A stretch of 64,000 nucleotides of DNA, taken from contig NZ_PJRJ01000010.1 of NCBI RefSeq assembly GCF_003711395.1, positions 1-64,000 of the forward strand, written 5' to 3'. Source of the DNA: Acinetobacter sp. B51(2017). Its GTDB lineage: Bacteria; Pseudomonadota; Gammaproteobacteria; Pseudomonadales; Moraxellaceae. A program made the translations under genes and the position numbers. Shown here one piece after another: positions 1 through 7,974 of the stretch (its first letter is position 1; each line of letters opens with the position of its first letter). Below the pieces are notes generated by a model. It saw only the letters and a program-made list of their open reading frames with translations. It was not told where the DNA came from and did not search any database.

Positions 1-192
1 TTGAGAAAAAGTACAATAAACTGATTGGAAAAATACGAGTTGTTATCGAACACATCAATAGTCAATTGAAAACATTTAGAATATTAAGTGAACGCTATCG
101 AAATAGACGGAAAAGATTCGGTTTACGTATTAACTTAATTGCTGCACTGGTAAACCGAATAAACTTGCAATAACCACTTTCGCAAGAGGTCT
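1..192 (+). mobile_element. Right end of an IS5-type insertion sequence, cut by the window edge
   Basis: The first ~190 bases encode the last part of an IS transposase on the plus strand, followed by about 20 bases to a likely element end. Read inward on the minus strand, the terminal bases run AGACCTCTTGCGAAAGTGG from about position 192; a G/A-rich start followed by TTGC is a common style of IS5-group terminal repeat. The other end lies outside the window, so neither the inverted repeat pair nor the target duplication can be checked. The boundary is estimated to within a few bases. It sits where the antisense gene 130-618 changes from AT-rich, lysine-rich coding to a different composition. 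Confidence 0.65.
3..173 (+). CDS. IS5-family transposase, C-terminal fragment (starts before the window)
   Basis: An open frame from base 3 to a TAA at 171-173 gives 56 residues containing VVIEHINSQLKTFRIL and then SERYRNRRKRFG. This HINSQLKxFRIL...RYRNRRxRFxLR pattern is typical of the C-terminal end of IS5-family DDE transposases, carrying the last helix around the catalytic glutamate (the E of VIEH). The start codon and the two catalytic aspartates are upstream of base 1. The protein would cut and paste its own element. Whether the full gene is intact cannot be judged. Its last ~44 bases overlap, in antisense, the 3' end of the hypothetical gene at 130-618. Confidence 0.75.
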   Translation, partial: EKKYNKLIGKIRVVIEHINSQLKTFRILSERYRNRRKRFGLRINLIAALVNRINLQ

Positions 193-618
193 ATTATATT
201 TTTTAAAAAAGATTTTATTTTGTTTCTCTAATTCTTCTTGTTCTTTTTGTAAATATAATAATTTTTCTACTGCACCATATATATCTTCTGTCTGAAGTTC
301 AGAACTTTGCTTGATGGGTGTTTCTTGTTCAGTTTCATTGATCAAATATGTATTAATTTTCTCAGCTCTTTCATTAATCTCACTCAAAATCGATGATGTG
401 CCATTCCCAGCATTATATACAGATATATAATGTTTAAAATCATATAAATACTTATTTTTAGCATTAAAATAATCTTGAGAAATTTTAATATTTTTGAGCG
501 TATTTTGTAATTCTATTAACGCTCTAAATCTATATTTCTCACCTTCACTTTCGCTTTTCAATAAAATATTGATTTCGTTTTTCAGATTTTCAACAAAATC
601 CTCAAGCTTAGTTCTCAA
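130..618 (-). CDS. Hypothetical coiled-coil protein whose C-terminus is read from IS sequence
   Basis: Unrecognised 162-residue protein, rich in Lys, Glu and Asn, with a likely coiled coil in the second half (around EKLLYLQKEQEELEKQNK). The start at 618 is TTG, with GGGGGT about 7 bases upstream on the minus strand; the nearby ATG is out of frame and closed by a stop. No signal peptide or membrane segment is seen. From about residue 141 to the end the codons come from the end of the IS5-type element, so the last ~21 residues (beginning about RPLAKVV) are probably foreign and the native C-terminus is lost. The AT-rich composition and unknown family suggest an accessory gene. It may be a decaying pseudogene. 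Confidence 0.55.
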   Translation of the reverse strand: MRTKLEDFVENLKNEINILLKSESEGEKYRFRALIELQNTLKNIKISQDYFNAKNKYLYDFKHYISVYNAGNGTSSILSEINERAEKINTYLINETEQETPIKQSSELQTEDIYGAVEKLLYLQKEQEELEKQNKIFFKKYNRPLAKVVIASLFGLPVQQLS

Positions 619-631
619 ACATTACCCCCAA

Positions 632-658
632 TAAAAAAGCGTATCAATTGATACGCTT
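632..658 (-). terminator. Rho-independent terminator for the small lipoprotein gene
   Basis: A perfect 22-bp palindrome lies at 637-658 (AAGCGTATCAA and its complement, no spacer), followed on the minus strand by a run of T. It sits just after the lipoprotein stop at 694 and before the 618 gene start, so it would end transcription of the lipoprotein gene. Confidence 0.7.
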
Positions 659-693
659 AACATAGAAGAATGGCTTAAAAAAGCAACTTAAAT

Positions 694-1074
694 TTAAGGG
701 CAAACAGCCGTTTGGAAAGTCTTAGTATTGCTACCACGACTACATTTATAAGCCGCTTTCTTATCCACTAAATTCCATTGCTCATCCACCAACTTAAATT
801 GATACGTGGTACGAATCGCACTCACAGAATCATCCAATAAACCTGATTCTAAAACCGTCACTTGCGCGGCAGTTGGCGCTTCCACACGGTTAAATACCTG
901 ACGAATCTCAACCGTATTTAACTCTGATTCTAAATTTGGCTGCACCTTTAACACCTGTTCAAGTGGCGTATAAGACGAATGCACCACCCCTTTGGCTTTA
1001 TTAAATAAATTTTCCGTGGTGGCACACGCCGTAAGGGATGCCAATAACGCAGTTAAAGCAAAAACACGTAACAT
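694..1074 (-). CDS. Small lipoprotein of unknown function
   Basis: 126 residues with a short signal peptide and a lipobox (LTAC, Cys at residue 17), so it is predicted to be lipid-modified by Lgt/LspA and anchored to a membrane from the periplasmic side. The mature part has a central strand-rich stretch (QVTVLESGLLDDSVSAIRT, then YQFKLVDEQWNLVDKK) and two cysteines near the C-terminus (KCSRG and AVCP) that could form a disulfide. The strand-rich part resembles a small periplasmic fold that describes its own substrate poorly; I do not recognise the family. It is a single gene with terminators on both sides. Confidence 0.75.
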   Translation of the reverse strand: MLRVFALTALLASLTACATTENLFNKAKGVVHSSYTPLEQVLKVQPNLESELNTVEIRQVFNRVEAPTAAQVTVLESGLLDDSVSAIRTTYQFKLVDEQWNLVDKKAAYKCSRGSNTKTFQTAVCP

Positions 1075-1149
1075 CTAATTATCCTTAATTGTGTTTATAA
1101 AATTTGATCATGCCGCGCCTAAACAAAAAATTCTATGGCAAGACTGTAT

Positions 1150-1180
1150 AAAAAAAGCCCCAACATCTGTTGAGGCTTTT
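1150..1180 (-). terminator. Rho-independent terminator after the FAD-linked dehydrogenase
   Basis: A stem AGCCTCAACA / TGTTGGGGCT with a 2-base loop (one G-T pair) lies at 1156-1177 and is followed on the minus strand by seven T. It is 20 bases beyond the stop of the dehydrogenase gene. Confidence 0.8.
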
Positions 1181-1197
1181 TCACTTATTTAATCAAC

Positions 1198-2607
1198 TTA
1201 AAGATCAAATAATTTACCTGGGTTCATAATACCGTTTGGATCGAATACTTGCTTTAACGCTTTCATATATTCGATTTCTTCTGCTGAACGGCTGTATTCA
1301 AGATATGGTTTCTTCGTCATACCTACACCGTGTTCGGCAGAAATTGAACCATCATATTTCTTCACAGTATCAAATACATATTTATTTACCACCTGACATT
1401 TCGCAAAGAATTCGTCTTTGCTTAAATCAGCAGGTTTTAAAATATTTAAGTGTAAGTTACCGTCACCAATATGACCAAACCAGCAGATTTCAAAATCTGG
1501 GTAGTTTTCAGACACAATTGCATCAATTTCTTTAATAAATGCAGGAACGTGGGTAATTAACACCGAAATATCATTTTTGTATGGGGTAAATGGCGCGATA
1601 GATTCAGAAATATCTTCACGTAAACGCCATAAACTCTCCACTTGGTCTAGGCTTTGGCTTAACACGCCATCCCATACCCAACCTTGTTCCATGCAGTGCT
1701 CAAAGATTTCCATTGCTTTGTCCATAATTGGCTCAAATGGCGCTTCAAATTCAAGCAATACATAGAATGGACATTCGGTTGCAAATGGACGCTGTACATG
1801 ACCATGATCAAGTACTTTTTGCATCGCAAGTTCACCAAAGAACTCAAATGCTGTTAAATCAATTTTCGCTTGGAATGCATGTAGTACAGGCATCACCGCT
1901 TCAAAGTCAGGTACACCCAGTACCATCACTTGTAAATCTTGTGGTTGACGCTCTAACTTAATTTCCGCTTCGGTCACTAAACCTAAAGTGCCTTCACCGC
2001 CAATAAATAAGTGTTGTAGCGCATAACCTGTGGCATTTTTAATCATGCCTTTGTTTAAACGCAGTACATCACCTTTACCTGTCACCACAGTTAGACCCAA
2101 CACCCAATTACGTGTCATGCCGTATTTGATGACTTTAATACCACCAGCGTTGGTACCAATGTTACCGCCAATTTGACTTGAGCCTGCAGAAGCGAAGTCG
2201 ACTGGATAGTACATACCCTGTTCTTCAGCATAGTTTTGCAGTTGTTCAGTCACCACACCCGCTTGCACACGTACCATGCGGTCGGCTGGGAAGAATTCCA
2301 AGATTTGGTTCATCTTGTCCATGCTGACCACGATTTCACCGTTGGCAGCTACAGCACCCGCTGATAAACCAGTACGACCACCTGAAGGCGTCACTGCAAC
2401 ATTAAATTGGTTGGCAAGTTTAACAATCTGTTGGACTTGCTCTGTGCTGGAAGGAAAAACGATGACCGATGGATTTGGGTCGAAGTGTTTGGTGTGGTCA
2501 CGTCCCCAATTTTCGAGGCTGTCAGCATCAGTTTTAATACGGTTTTCACCGACGATAGCTGTTAATTGAGCCAATAACTCAGGTGTTAAAGCGACTGGAG
2601 CATTCAT
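1198..2607 (-). CDS. FAD-linked D-2-hydroxyacid dehydrogenase, probably D-2-hydroxyglutarate dehydrogenase
   Basis: 469 residues in the two-domain plan of the vanillyl-alcohol-oxidase/FAD-oxidase superfamily: an FAD-binding PCMH domain (about 40-220, with TPSGGRTGLSAG and SQIGGNIGTNAGG) and an FAD-oxidase C-terminal domain containing HIGDGNLH (about 376-383) and AEHGVG (about 422-427), which bind metal and substrate in D-2-hydroxyglutarate and D-lactate dehydrogenases. It oxidises a D-2-hydroxyacid and passes electrons to an acceptor such as ETF or quinone. The divergent neighbour is serA, whose enzyme can reduce 2-oxoglutarate to D-2-hydroxyglutarate, which favours the D2HG assignment over D-lactate. 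An in-frame TTG at 2625 would add six residues; the ATG at 2607 is preferred. Confidence 0.88.
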   Translation of the reverse strand: MNAPVALTPELLAQLTAIVGENRIKTDADSLENWGRDHTKHFDPNPSVIVFPSSTEQVQQIVKLANQFNVAVTPSGGRTGLSAGAVAANGEIVVSMDKMNQILEFFPADRMVRVQAGVVTEQLQNYAEEQGMYYPVDFASAGSSQIGGNIGTNAGGIKVIKYGMTRNWVLGLTVVTGKGDVLRLNKGMIKNATGYALQHLFIGGEGTLGLVTEAEIKLERQPQDLQVMVLGVPDFEAVMPVLHAFQAKIDLTAFEFFGELAMQKVLDHGHVQRPFATECPFYVLLEFEAPFEPIMDKAMEIFEHCMEQGWVWDGVLSQSLDQVESLWRLREDISESIAPFTPYKNDISVLITHVPAFIKEIDAIVSENYPDFEICWFGHIGDGNLHLNILKPADLSKDEFFAKCQVVNKYVFDTVKKYDGSISAEHGVGMTKKPYLEYSRSAEEIEYMKALKQVFDPNGIMNPGKLFDL

Positions 2608-2946
2608 CGTTTGCAGACCTAGCAAGAAGTTTATTCACAAGAATATGAGTAAAAAATAAACATTTAAAATGAATATTTTTCATCTCATCATGCACAAAAA
2701 TCGTTCCATTTTTTGGAGGTGGTTTTTGCGGGACACTATTATAAATCATTTTTAGCCAAGACTCGCAGAAAATGCGGTTTTTGATAATGTCGCTTACAAA
2801 TTACAGGCTTAGTTAGACCGAATTTGTTAAATTAGGCGATATTTTCAACATGCAAGAAAATCCATGGGTCATAAAGCAAATGTTTATAGTGTATTTTCCT
2901 ATGCTATCATATTGCCACTAAATTTGGCCTTTGTAGCGGAGCCGTA
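2608..2946. promoter_or_regulatory. Divergent intergenic region between the D2HG-type dehydrogenase and serA
   Basis: About 340 AT-rich bases without a convincing ORF, which must hold both promoters. On the serA side a weak sigma-70-like pair can be drawn: TTTATA, then 16 bases, then TATCAT, ending about 40 bases before the serA ATG, with the ribosome site GCGGAG five bases before that ATG. No clear operator or riboswitch fold was recognised. Confidence 0.4.
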
Positions 2947-4179
2947 ATGAGCCAACATCTTTCTCTACCTAAAGATAAAATCCGTTTCTTATTGTTAGAA
3001 GGCGTACATCAAAACGCAATCGACACATTAAATGCAGCGGGATATACCAACATCGACTATCGTAAAACAGCGCTTGAGGGTGAAGCACTGAAAGAAGCGA
3101 TTAAAGATGCGCACTTCATTGGTATTCGTTCACGTACACAGTTAACTGAAGAAGTCTTTGAAGCTGCGAACAAACTTATCGCGGTAGGTTGTTTCTGTAT
3201 TGGTACTAACCAAGTGAACTTAGACGCAGCAATGCGCCGTGGTATTCCAGTATTTAACGCACCATACTCAAATACGCGTTCAGTCGCTGAACTGGTACTT
3301 GCTGAAGCAATTCTTCTTCTGCGCCGTGTACCTGAAAAATCGACAGATACACATGCTGGTGGTTGGAACAAGTCTGCGGTAGGTTCATACGAAACTCGTG
3401 GTAAGACTTTAGGTATCGTGGGTTACGGCTCAATCGGTTCACAATTGTCTGTGCTTGCTGAAAGCATGGGTATGAAAGTGATTTACTTTGATACAGTGAC
3501 TAAATTACCACTTGGTAATGCACGTCAAGTTGGCTCTTTAGGCGAGCTGCTTGCCAATGCTGATGTGGTGTCTTTACATGTTCCTGATGTTCCGTCTACA
3601 CGTAACTTCATGACCAAAGAACAATTTGCGCAAATGAAAGAAGGTTCGATCTTCATCAACGCAGCACGCGGTACATGTGTTGTGATTGAAGATTTAGCTG
3701 ATGCGCTTAAATCAGGTCACCTTGCTGGTGCTGCGGTTGACGTATTCCCGAAAGAGCCTAAAGCCAACGGTGAAGAGTTCGTATCGCCATTACGTAATAT
3801 TCCAAACGTAATTTTAACACCGCACGTAGGTGGTTCAACCATCGAAGCACAAGCCAATATTGGTTTAGAAGTAGGCGAGAAGTTTGTCGCTTATTCAGAT
3901 AAAGGGATGACTTTATCTGCGGTGAACTTCCCAGAAATCGCGTTACCATTGACTGAAGGTAAACACCGTTTACTTCACATTCATAAAAACGTACCGGGTG
4001 TATTGTCTAAGATTAACAACTTGTTTGCTGAACACGGCATCAACATTTCTGGTCAGTCTTTAATGACTAAAGGTGATGTAGGTTATTTAGTGATGGACGT
4101 AGATGCAACTGCTTCTAAAGAAGCACTCGATACATTACATGAAGTTGAAGGCACAATCCGCGTTCGCGTATTGTTCTAA
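2947..4179 (+). CDS. serA: D-3-phosphoglycerate dehydrogenase SerA
   Basis: 410 residues, the E. coli-type length. It oxidises 3-phosphoglycerate to 3-phosphohydroxypyruvate with NAD+, the first step of serine synthesis, in the cytoplasm. Seen in order: an N-terminal substrate-domain half with IGIRSRTQ, the Rossmann NAD site VGYGSIGSQ (about 158-166), NAARGTCV with the catalytic Arg (about 237), TPHVGGST with the catalytic His (about 293), and a C-terminal ACT domain (about 338-410, HGINISGQSL) that in this family binds serine for feedback inhibition. Its equilibrium is unfavourable and family members can reduce 2-oxoglutarate, which explains the divergent D2HG-type dehydrogenase. It is followed by a strong terminator, so it is probably monocistronic. 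Confidence 0.97.
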   Translation: MSQHLSLPKDKIRFLLLEGVHQNAIDTLNAAGYTNIDYRKTALEGEALKEAIKDAHFIGIRSRTQLTEEVFEAANKLIAVGCFCIGTNQVNLDAAMRRGIPVFNAPYSNTRSVAELVLAEAILLLRRVPEKSTDTHAGGWNKSAVGSYETRGKTLGIVGYGSIGSQLSVLAESMGMKVIYFDTVTKLPLGNARQVGSLGELLANADVVSLHVPDVPSTRNFMTKEQFAQMKEGSIFINAARGTCVVIEDLADALKSGHLAGAAVDVFPKEPKANGEEFVSPLRNIPNVILTPHVGGSTIEAQANIGLEVGEKFVAYSDKGMTLSAVNFPEIALPLTEGKHRLLHIHKNVPGVLSKINNLFAEHGINISGQSLMTKGDVGYLVMDVDATASKEALDTLHEVEGTIRVRVLF

Positions 4180-4188
4180 TTCAATTTT

Positions 4189-4224
4189 AAAAAAACCACA
4201 GTCTTTTAAGGCTGTGGTTTTTTT
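4189..4224 (+). terminator. Rho-independent terminator of serA
   Basis: Stem AACCACAG / CTGTGGTT with a loop of about 10 bases, followed by seven T, starting 10 bases after the serA stop. The next gene's ATG follows only about 10 bases later. Confidence 0.85.
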
Positions 4225-4233
4225 ATTGTCACT

Positions 4234-5136
4234 ATGTCTACCCTTTGGCGCCTGCCGCATATCCAAGCCATTTTGGTCTTGATCATTGCCATGATCTCGA
4301 TGCAAAGTAGTGGCTCACTGGCCAAGCTATTATTCCAAGATTTCCCGATTTTAAGCGTTTCCGCTATGCGCTTATTTTTGGGAGCGCTTATTTTAGCGCT
4401 CATTTTTCGGATTTGGCAGGTCAATTTTAAACACATTCATTATTCGGCCATCATCAGCTATGGCATCGCTTTAGCAGGTATGAATGTGTTGTTTTATTTG
4501 GCGATTGCCCGTTTGCCGCTTGGGATTGCTGTTTCTTTTGAGTTTATTGGCCCTTTGAGTGTAGCGCTATATCATGCTCGGCAAAAGTTTGATTTTATCT
4601 GGGTTGGTTTAGCTATTCTTGGCCTTGTACTTTTATTTCCGTTTAATAGTACAACTTCACTTGATCCGCTGGGGATTTTCTTTGCTTTAACTGCGGGCAC
4701 ATGTTGGGCACTGTATATTGTGGCTGGGCAAAAACCATCAGGTGTTTCAGGCAATCATACGGTGTGTTTGGGCATGTTTGTGGGCATGCTGTGTTTAATG
4801 CCTATTGCTTTATTTATGGGTATGCCAAGTGCTGTGTGGCAGCCCAATCATTTAATGATTTTCGCAACTTTGGCCATTTTAGCCAGTGCTCTACCTTTTA
4901 GTTTAGAGATGTATGCACTACGCAATATGACCCCATTGGCTTTTGGTACCCTCACCAGTTTAGAACCAGCAGTCGCTGCCTTGTCGGGTTTTATTTTTTT
5001 AAGTGAACAACTGTTATGGACGCAATGGTTAGCGTTAAGCGTGATTATTTTAGCCTCTATTGGCTGTACGTTTACCACGCAGCAAGCTAAACAAAAAATT
5101 AAAGCGCAATTAAAACAAGAAAAAACCACGCCTTAG
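4234..5136 (+). CDS. EamA/RhtA-type drug/metabolite transporter (first copy)
   Basis: 300 residues with about ten hydrophobic helices arranged as two repeated EamA halves, the plan of inner-membrane exporters such as RhtA (threonine/homoserine efflux). Recognisable family stretches are FEFIGPLSVALYHAR in the first half and AFGTLTSLEPAVAAL in the second. A basic tail (QQAKQKIKAQLKQEK) ends on the cytoplasmic side. It is a paralogue of the gene at 7087-7944 (shared FIGPL, LxALTAGxCWAxYI and SLxPAxAALxGFI). The substrate is unknown; amino acids or similar metabolites are likely. The ribosome site is weak, and the ATG lies right behind the serA terminator. The stop codon lies in a terminator hairpin. 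Confidence 0.85.
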   Translation: MSTLWRLPHIQAILVLIIAMISMQSSGSLAKLLFQDFPILSVSAMRLFLGALILALIFRIWQVNFKHIHYSAIISYGIALAGMNVLFYLAIARLPLGIAVSFEFIGPLSVALYHARQKFDFIWVGLAILGLVLLFPFNSTTSLDPLGIFFALTAGTCWALYIVAGQKPSGVSGNHTVCLGMFVGMLCLMPIALFMGMPSAVWQPNHLMIFATLAILASALPFSLEMYALRNMTPLAFGTLTSLEPAVAALSGFIFLSEQLLWTQWLALSVIILASIGCTFTTQQAKQKIKAQLKQEKTTP

Positions 5137-5145
5137 CGTGGTTTT
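5122..5145. terminator. Bidirectional terminator between convergent genes, overlapping a stop codon
   Basis: Perfect 10-bp stem AAAACCACGC / GCGTGGTTTT with loop CTTA. The TAG stop of the transporter (5134-5136) uses the last loop bases and the first base of the right arm. A and T runs on each side allow use from both directions; the convergent lipoprotein gene ends at 5152. Confidence 0.8.
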
Positions 5146-5151
5146 ATTGGA

Positions 5152-6921
5152 TTAAGTTGGTGTGGTGATACATCCCTCATCAGCATCTATACCTTCATCA
5201 ATTCTAGATGGGGCTAACTCCATAATAAAAGACATCCCAGAATGACGTTCAAATCCATATGAACCAAACATGGTGTCACAATAACGACCATTTAACATAG
5301 AAGCAAATAAGTTGATGGAGTGGATAGGCCCCTGATCATAGACCTCAAAACCTGTATAAGGTTCTGGTAATTCAATTTTAGTACGTACACCAAATGGAAT
5401 TTGATAAACCAATCTGTTCCATTCTCGATCGGTGTTCTCTATTTCTACCGTTAACTCACATGGCTGACCTGTTAAATCCTCACCTACGGCATAGGCTTTA
5501 CATTCTGCGTAAAAATCAAGTCCCAATGTATCAGCTAAAGTTTCTAGCTCTGTCAGTTTGATGACCACATTTTCCGACGCATCGGAAACCTGCGTACCAC
5601 GGTAACGTACCCATTGATTATTTTTCCACATTAAAGGGGTCTTCGCCTGCCATTGTAAATTTTGATGATTGACTAAGGTGCTTACCACCTGAGTACTCGG
5701 AACACCAATTGTAAAAGGAATTTGGTTATTTAATAGACCTTGACAAGAAGTCGCTGTTCCATCTGCTAATTCACAGCTTACATTATTTTTGGTCGTCGGG
5801 ACTTGTAGCTCAATAATGACGGGTGCGTCAGTTGAACTTTGCGCTTGACCAATTAAACCATTTTTCACTCCGTAGGCTTTCCAAGCAATACTTGCTTGAG
5901 TGGGTATGTTGACCACTTCTAGGCCACTGACTGGAATATGTGAGTATTTAGTGACTCGAGAGCCATCATTTAAACGAATCTCAGCCACTGCATGACAAGG
6001 TAAAGCTTGCCCTTCAGTCATACATTGCACCAACAAACTGCCATCATTTTCAAACTCTAAATCCCAGTTCCATGTCGAAAAATGAGATACAGAGGCATGC
6101 ACTGCCAAACCTGTAGAGGATTGTACAGATTCCACCACATGACCCGTCCCTTCTTCTAGCCATAAACCTTTAGCTTCATCGAAATACCACATTGGAATTT
6201 CTGTACCAACTGTCATCTCTTGATTGGCAATATTCTCAATGAGTAAATCCATCATCAAATCTGCGCTTTTACCGCGAGCCAACTGTAAGATTTCCCCTTG
6301 TTGATTTTTAAAAGTTGCCGATATCATCCCCGCACTAATTAAATCCACAATATGGTTTTGATTATTTTGCGCCACACCGTTGGCAGGCATCGCATTTAAA
6401 TCATTGCTTTGAATGTCCCAAGGGGTAAATTCGACGACGACTTTACCTGTGGCAAGTTGACCATTCGGACGTACAAATGCGTTCGCAGGAATGCTGATAC
6501 TGGCATTTAGTTCTGAGCTTTCAATGATTTGTGCTTGTTCAATTGCGGCAACTTCAATAAGGTTTTTTACCATTAATAAACTTGCACTAATATTTGCAAG
6601 CTCTGAGGCTTTAATTCGTAGTGCTTGACTGACAAAACCCGCTTTCTCAATCTGCACAACAACATATTGGGCATTTTGTGGAATATTTACACTAAAACTA
6701 GCTTGACCTAGTACATCAGTGCTAAAAGTTTGCCCCGCAATTTTAATTTTGGCATTGTTTATTGTGTTGCCAGTTGCAGTTAAAATTAAAGCTGAAACTT
6801 GTTTTTGAATTGTGCTTTGTGTAGGTGGTGTTACTGGATCATTTGAACTCGATCCACCACAACCAACTAAACTCAGGCCAAGCATACTCGCTAATAGCAC
6901 TTGCTTCCATGTAGGCTGCAT
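5152..6921 (-). CDS. Large lipoprotein with a carboxypeptidase-regulatory-like domain, function unknown
   Basis: 589 residues with a signal peptide and lipobox (LVGC, Cys at residue 22), so it is predicted to be a membrane-anchored lipoprotein. A Ser/Pro/Thr-rich linker (GGSSSNDPVTPPTQS) leads to a beta-sandwich stretch at about 40-110 resembling the carboxypeptidase regulatory-like/peptidase-associated fold (ALILTATGNTINNAKIKIAG). Strand-rich regions follow that are typical of surface or periplasmic adhesin-like proteins, with WYFDEAKGLWLEEG at about 248. Several cysteines in pairs suggest disulfides. No catalytic motif was recognised. It stands alone between two EamA paralogues, convergent with one and divergent from the other, and shares no operon with them. 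Confidence 0.8.
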   Translation of the reverse strand: MQPTWKQVLLASMLGLSLVGCGGSSSNDPVTPPTQSTIQKQVSALILTATGNTINNAKIKIAGQTFSTDVLGQASFSVNIPQNAQYVVVQIEKAGFVSQALRIKASELANISASLLMVKNLIEVAAIEQAQIIESSELNASISIPANAFVRPNGQLATGKVVVEFTPWDIQSNDLNAMPANGVAQNNQNHIVDLISAGMISATFKNQQGEILQLARGKSADLMMDLLIENIANQEMTVGTEIPMWYFDEAKGLWLEEGTGHVVESVQSSTGLAVHASVSHFSTWNWDLEFENDGSLLVQCMTEGQALPCHAVAEIRLNDGSRVTKYSHIPVSGLEVVNIPTQASIAWKAYGVKNGLIGQAQSSTDAPVIIELQVPTTKNNVSCELADGTATSCQGLLNNQIPFTIGVPSTQVVSTLVNHQNLQWQAKTPLMWKNNQWVRYRGTQVSDASENVVIKLTELETLADTLGLDFYAECKAYAVGEDLTGQPCELTVEIENTDREWNRLVYQIPFGVRTKIELPEPYTGFEVYDQGPIHSINLFASMLNGRYCDTMFGSYGFERHSGMSFIMELAPSRIDEGIDADEGCITTPT

Positions 6922-7086
6922 GTATTTTTTTCCTTATAATGGTTATATAGTTTTGTTTAAAAATGATTCAACTATAGTTTGCTACTGTATTGTTTATTTT
7001 TCAATCAAATATAAGCATTTGATTACATTTTTAGCAGCCTGATTTAGGGCTATAATGACAGTTTTCTTGACTTAGAATCTTCTCTT

Positions 7087-7944
7087 ATGGCGCGTCCGCA
7101 ATTACTTGCTGTACTGTTTATGGTGCTGTCCATGATCTCGTATCAAATTAGCGCCTCTTTTGCTAAACAGCTGTTTTTGCATTTAGACCCTTTAAGTGTC
7201 ACCATTTTAAGACTATGTTTTGCCTCAGTTATTATCTTTTTGATGTTTCGCTCTTGGCATATTTTAAAACGTTTGAGCTTTTTAAAATGGCGGGATTTAC
7301 TCTGTTATAGTGCAGCATTATGTTTGATGAACGTGCTGTTTTATCTCTCACTTGGCGAACTCCCCCAAGGGATTGCCGTAGGTTTAGAGTTTATTGGTCC
7401 TTTAGGCTTAGCCTTACTTTCTATTCAAAAACGCAGTGACTATATTTGGGTAGGACTAGCGATTTTAGGTATTGCTTTAATGGTGCCATGGCCTCAGGCA
7501 TTACAGGGTAATTTCTCTATCTTTGGTGCGGTTTGTGCCTTAACAGCTGGACTATGTTGGGCTTTTTATATCTATTTTGGACAAAAAGTGGTGCAGCAAA
7601 ATATTGGTATGCATGCCTTAACTATTGCGATTAGCCTCTCTGCAATAAGTTTATTACCAATTGGTTTATATCAAAATGCTCAAGCTTTATTGAATGTGCA
7701 ATATTGGCCGCAAGCCTTAGCCATTGCCGTACTCGCTACCGCTATTCCTTATGCCTTAGATTTACAGGCATTAAAACGTTTAAGTAAATTAAGTTACGGT
7801 ACTTTATCTAGCTTATCACCTGCACTGGCGGCACTCACTGGCTTTATTTTACTGGGCGAAACCATCGCCTTTTGGCAATGGATCGCTCTTGGCTGCGTGA
7901 TGTTAGCTTCAATTGGAGTGACCATGCGGAGTAAATCCAGCTAA
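7087..7944 (+). CDS. EamA/RhtA-type drug/metabolite transporter (second copy)
   Basis: 285 residues, about ten predicted transmembrane helices in two EamA repeats. It matches the 4234-5136 protein across much of its length: SVTILRLCFAS parallels SVSAMRLFLGA, LEFIGPLGLALL parallels FEFIGPLSVALY, and SSLSPALAALTGFILLGE parallels the second repeat. It should be an inner-membrane exporter of small metabolites; the substrate cannot be read from the sequence. It ends 30 bases from the convergent hemerythrin gene, and no hairpin is evident in that gap. Retention of two diverged copies suggests different substrates. Confidence 0.85.
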   Translation: MARPQLLAVLFMVLSMISYQISASFAKQLFLHLDPLSVTILRLCFASVIIFLMFRSWHILKRLSFLKWRDLLCYSAALCLMNVLFYLSLGELPQGIAVGLEFIGPLGLALLSIQKRSDYIWVGLAILGIALMVPWPQALQGNFSIFGAVCALTAGLCWAFYIYFGQKVVQQNIGMHALTIAISLSAISLLPIGLYQNAQALLNVQYWPQALAIAVLATAIPYALDLQALKRLSKLSYGTLSSLSPALAALTGFILLGETIAFWQWIALGCVMLASIGVTMRSKSS

Positions 7945-7974
7945 ATGCTTGTCACATTGCGCTAAATCACTTGC

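Noticed and set aside
2608..2625. TTG start six codons upstream for the FAD dehydrogenase
   Set aside because: No ribosome site and no family support; the ATG at 2607 gives the usual N-terminus.
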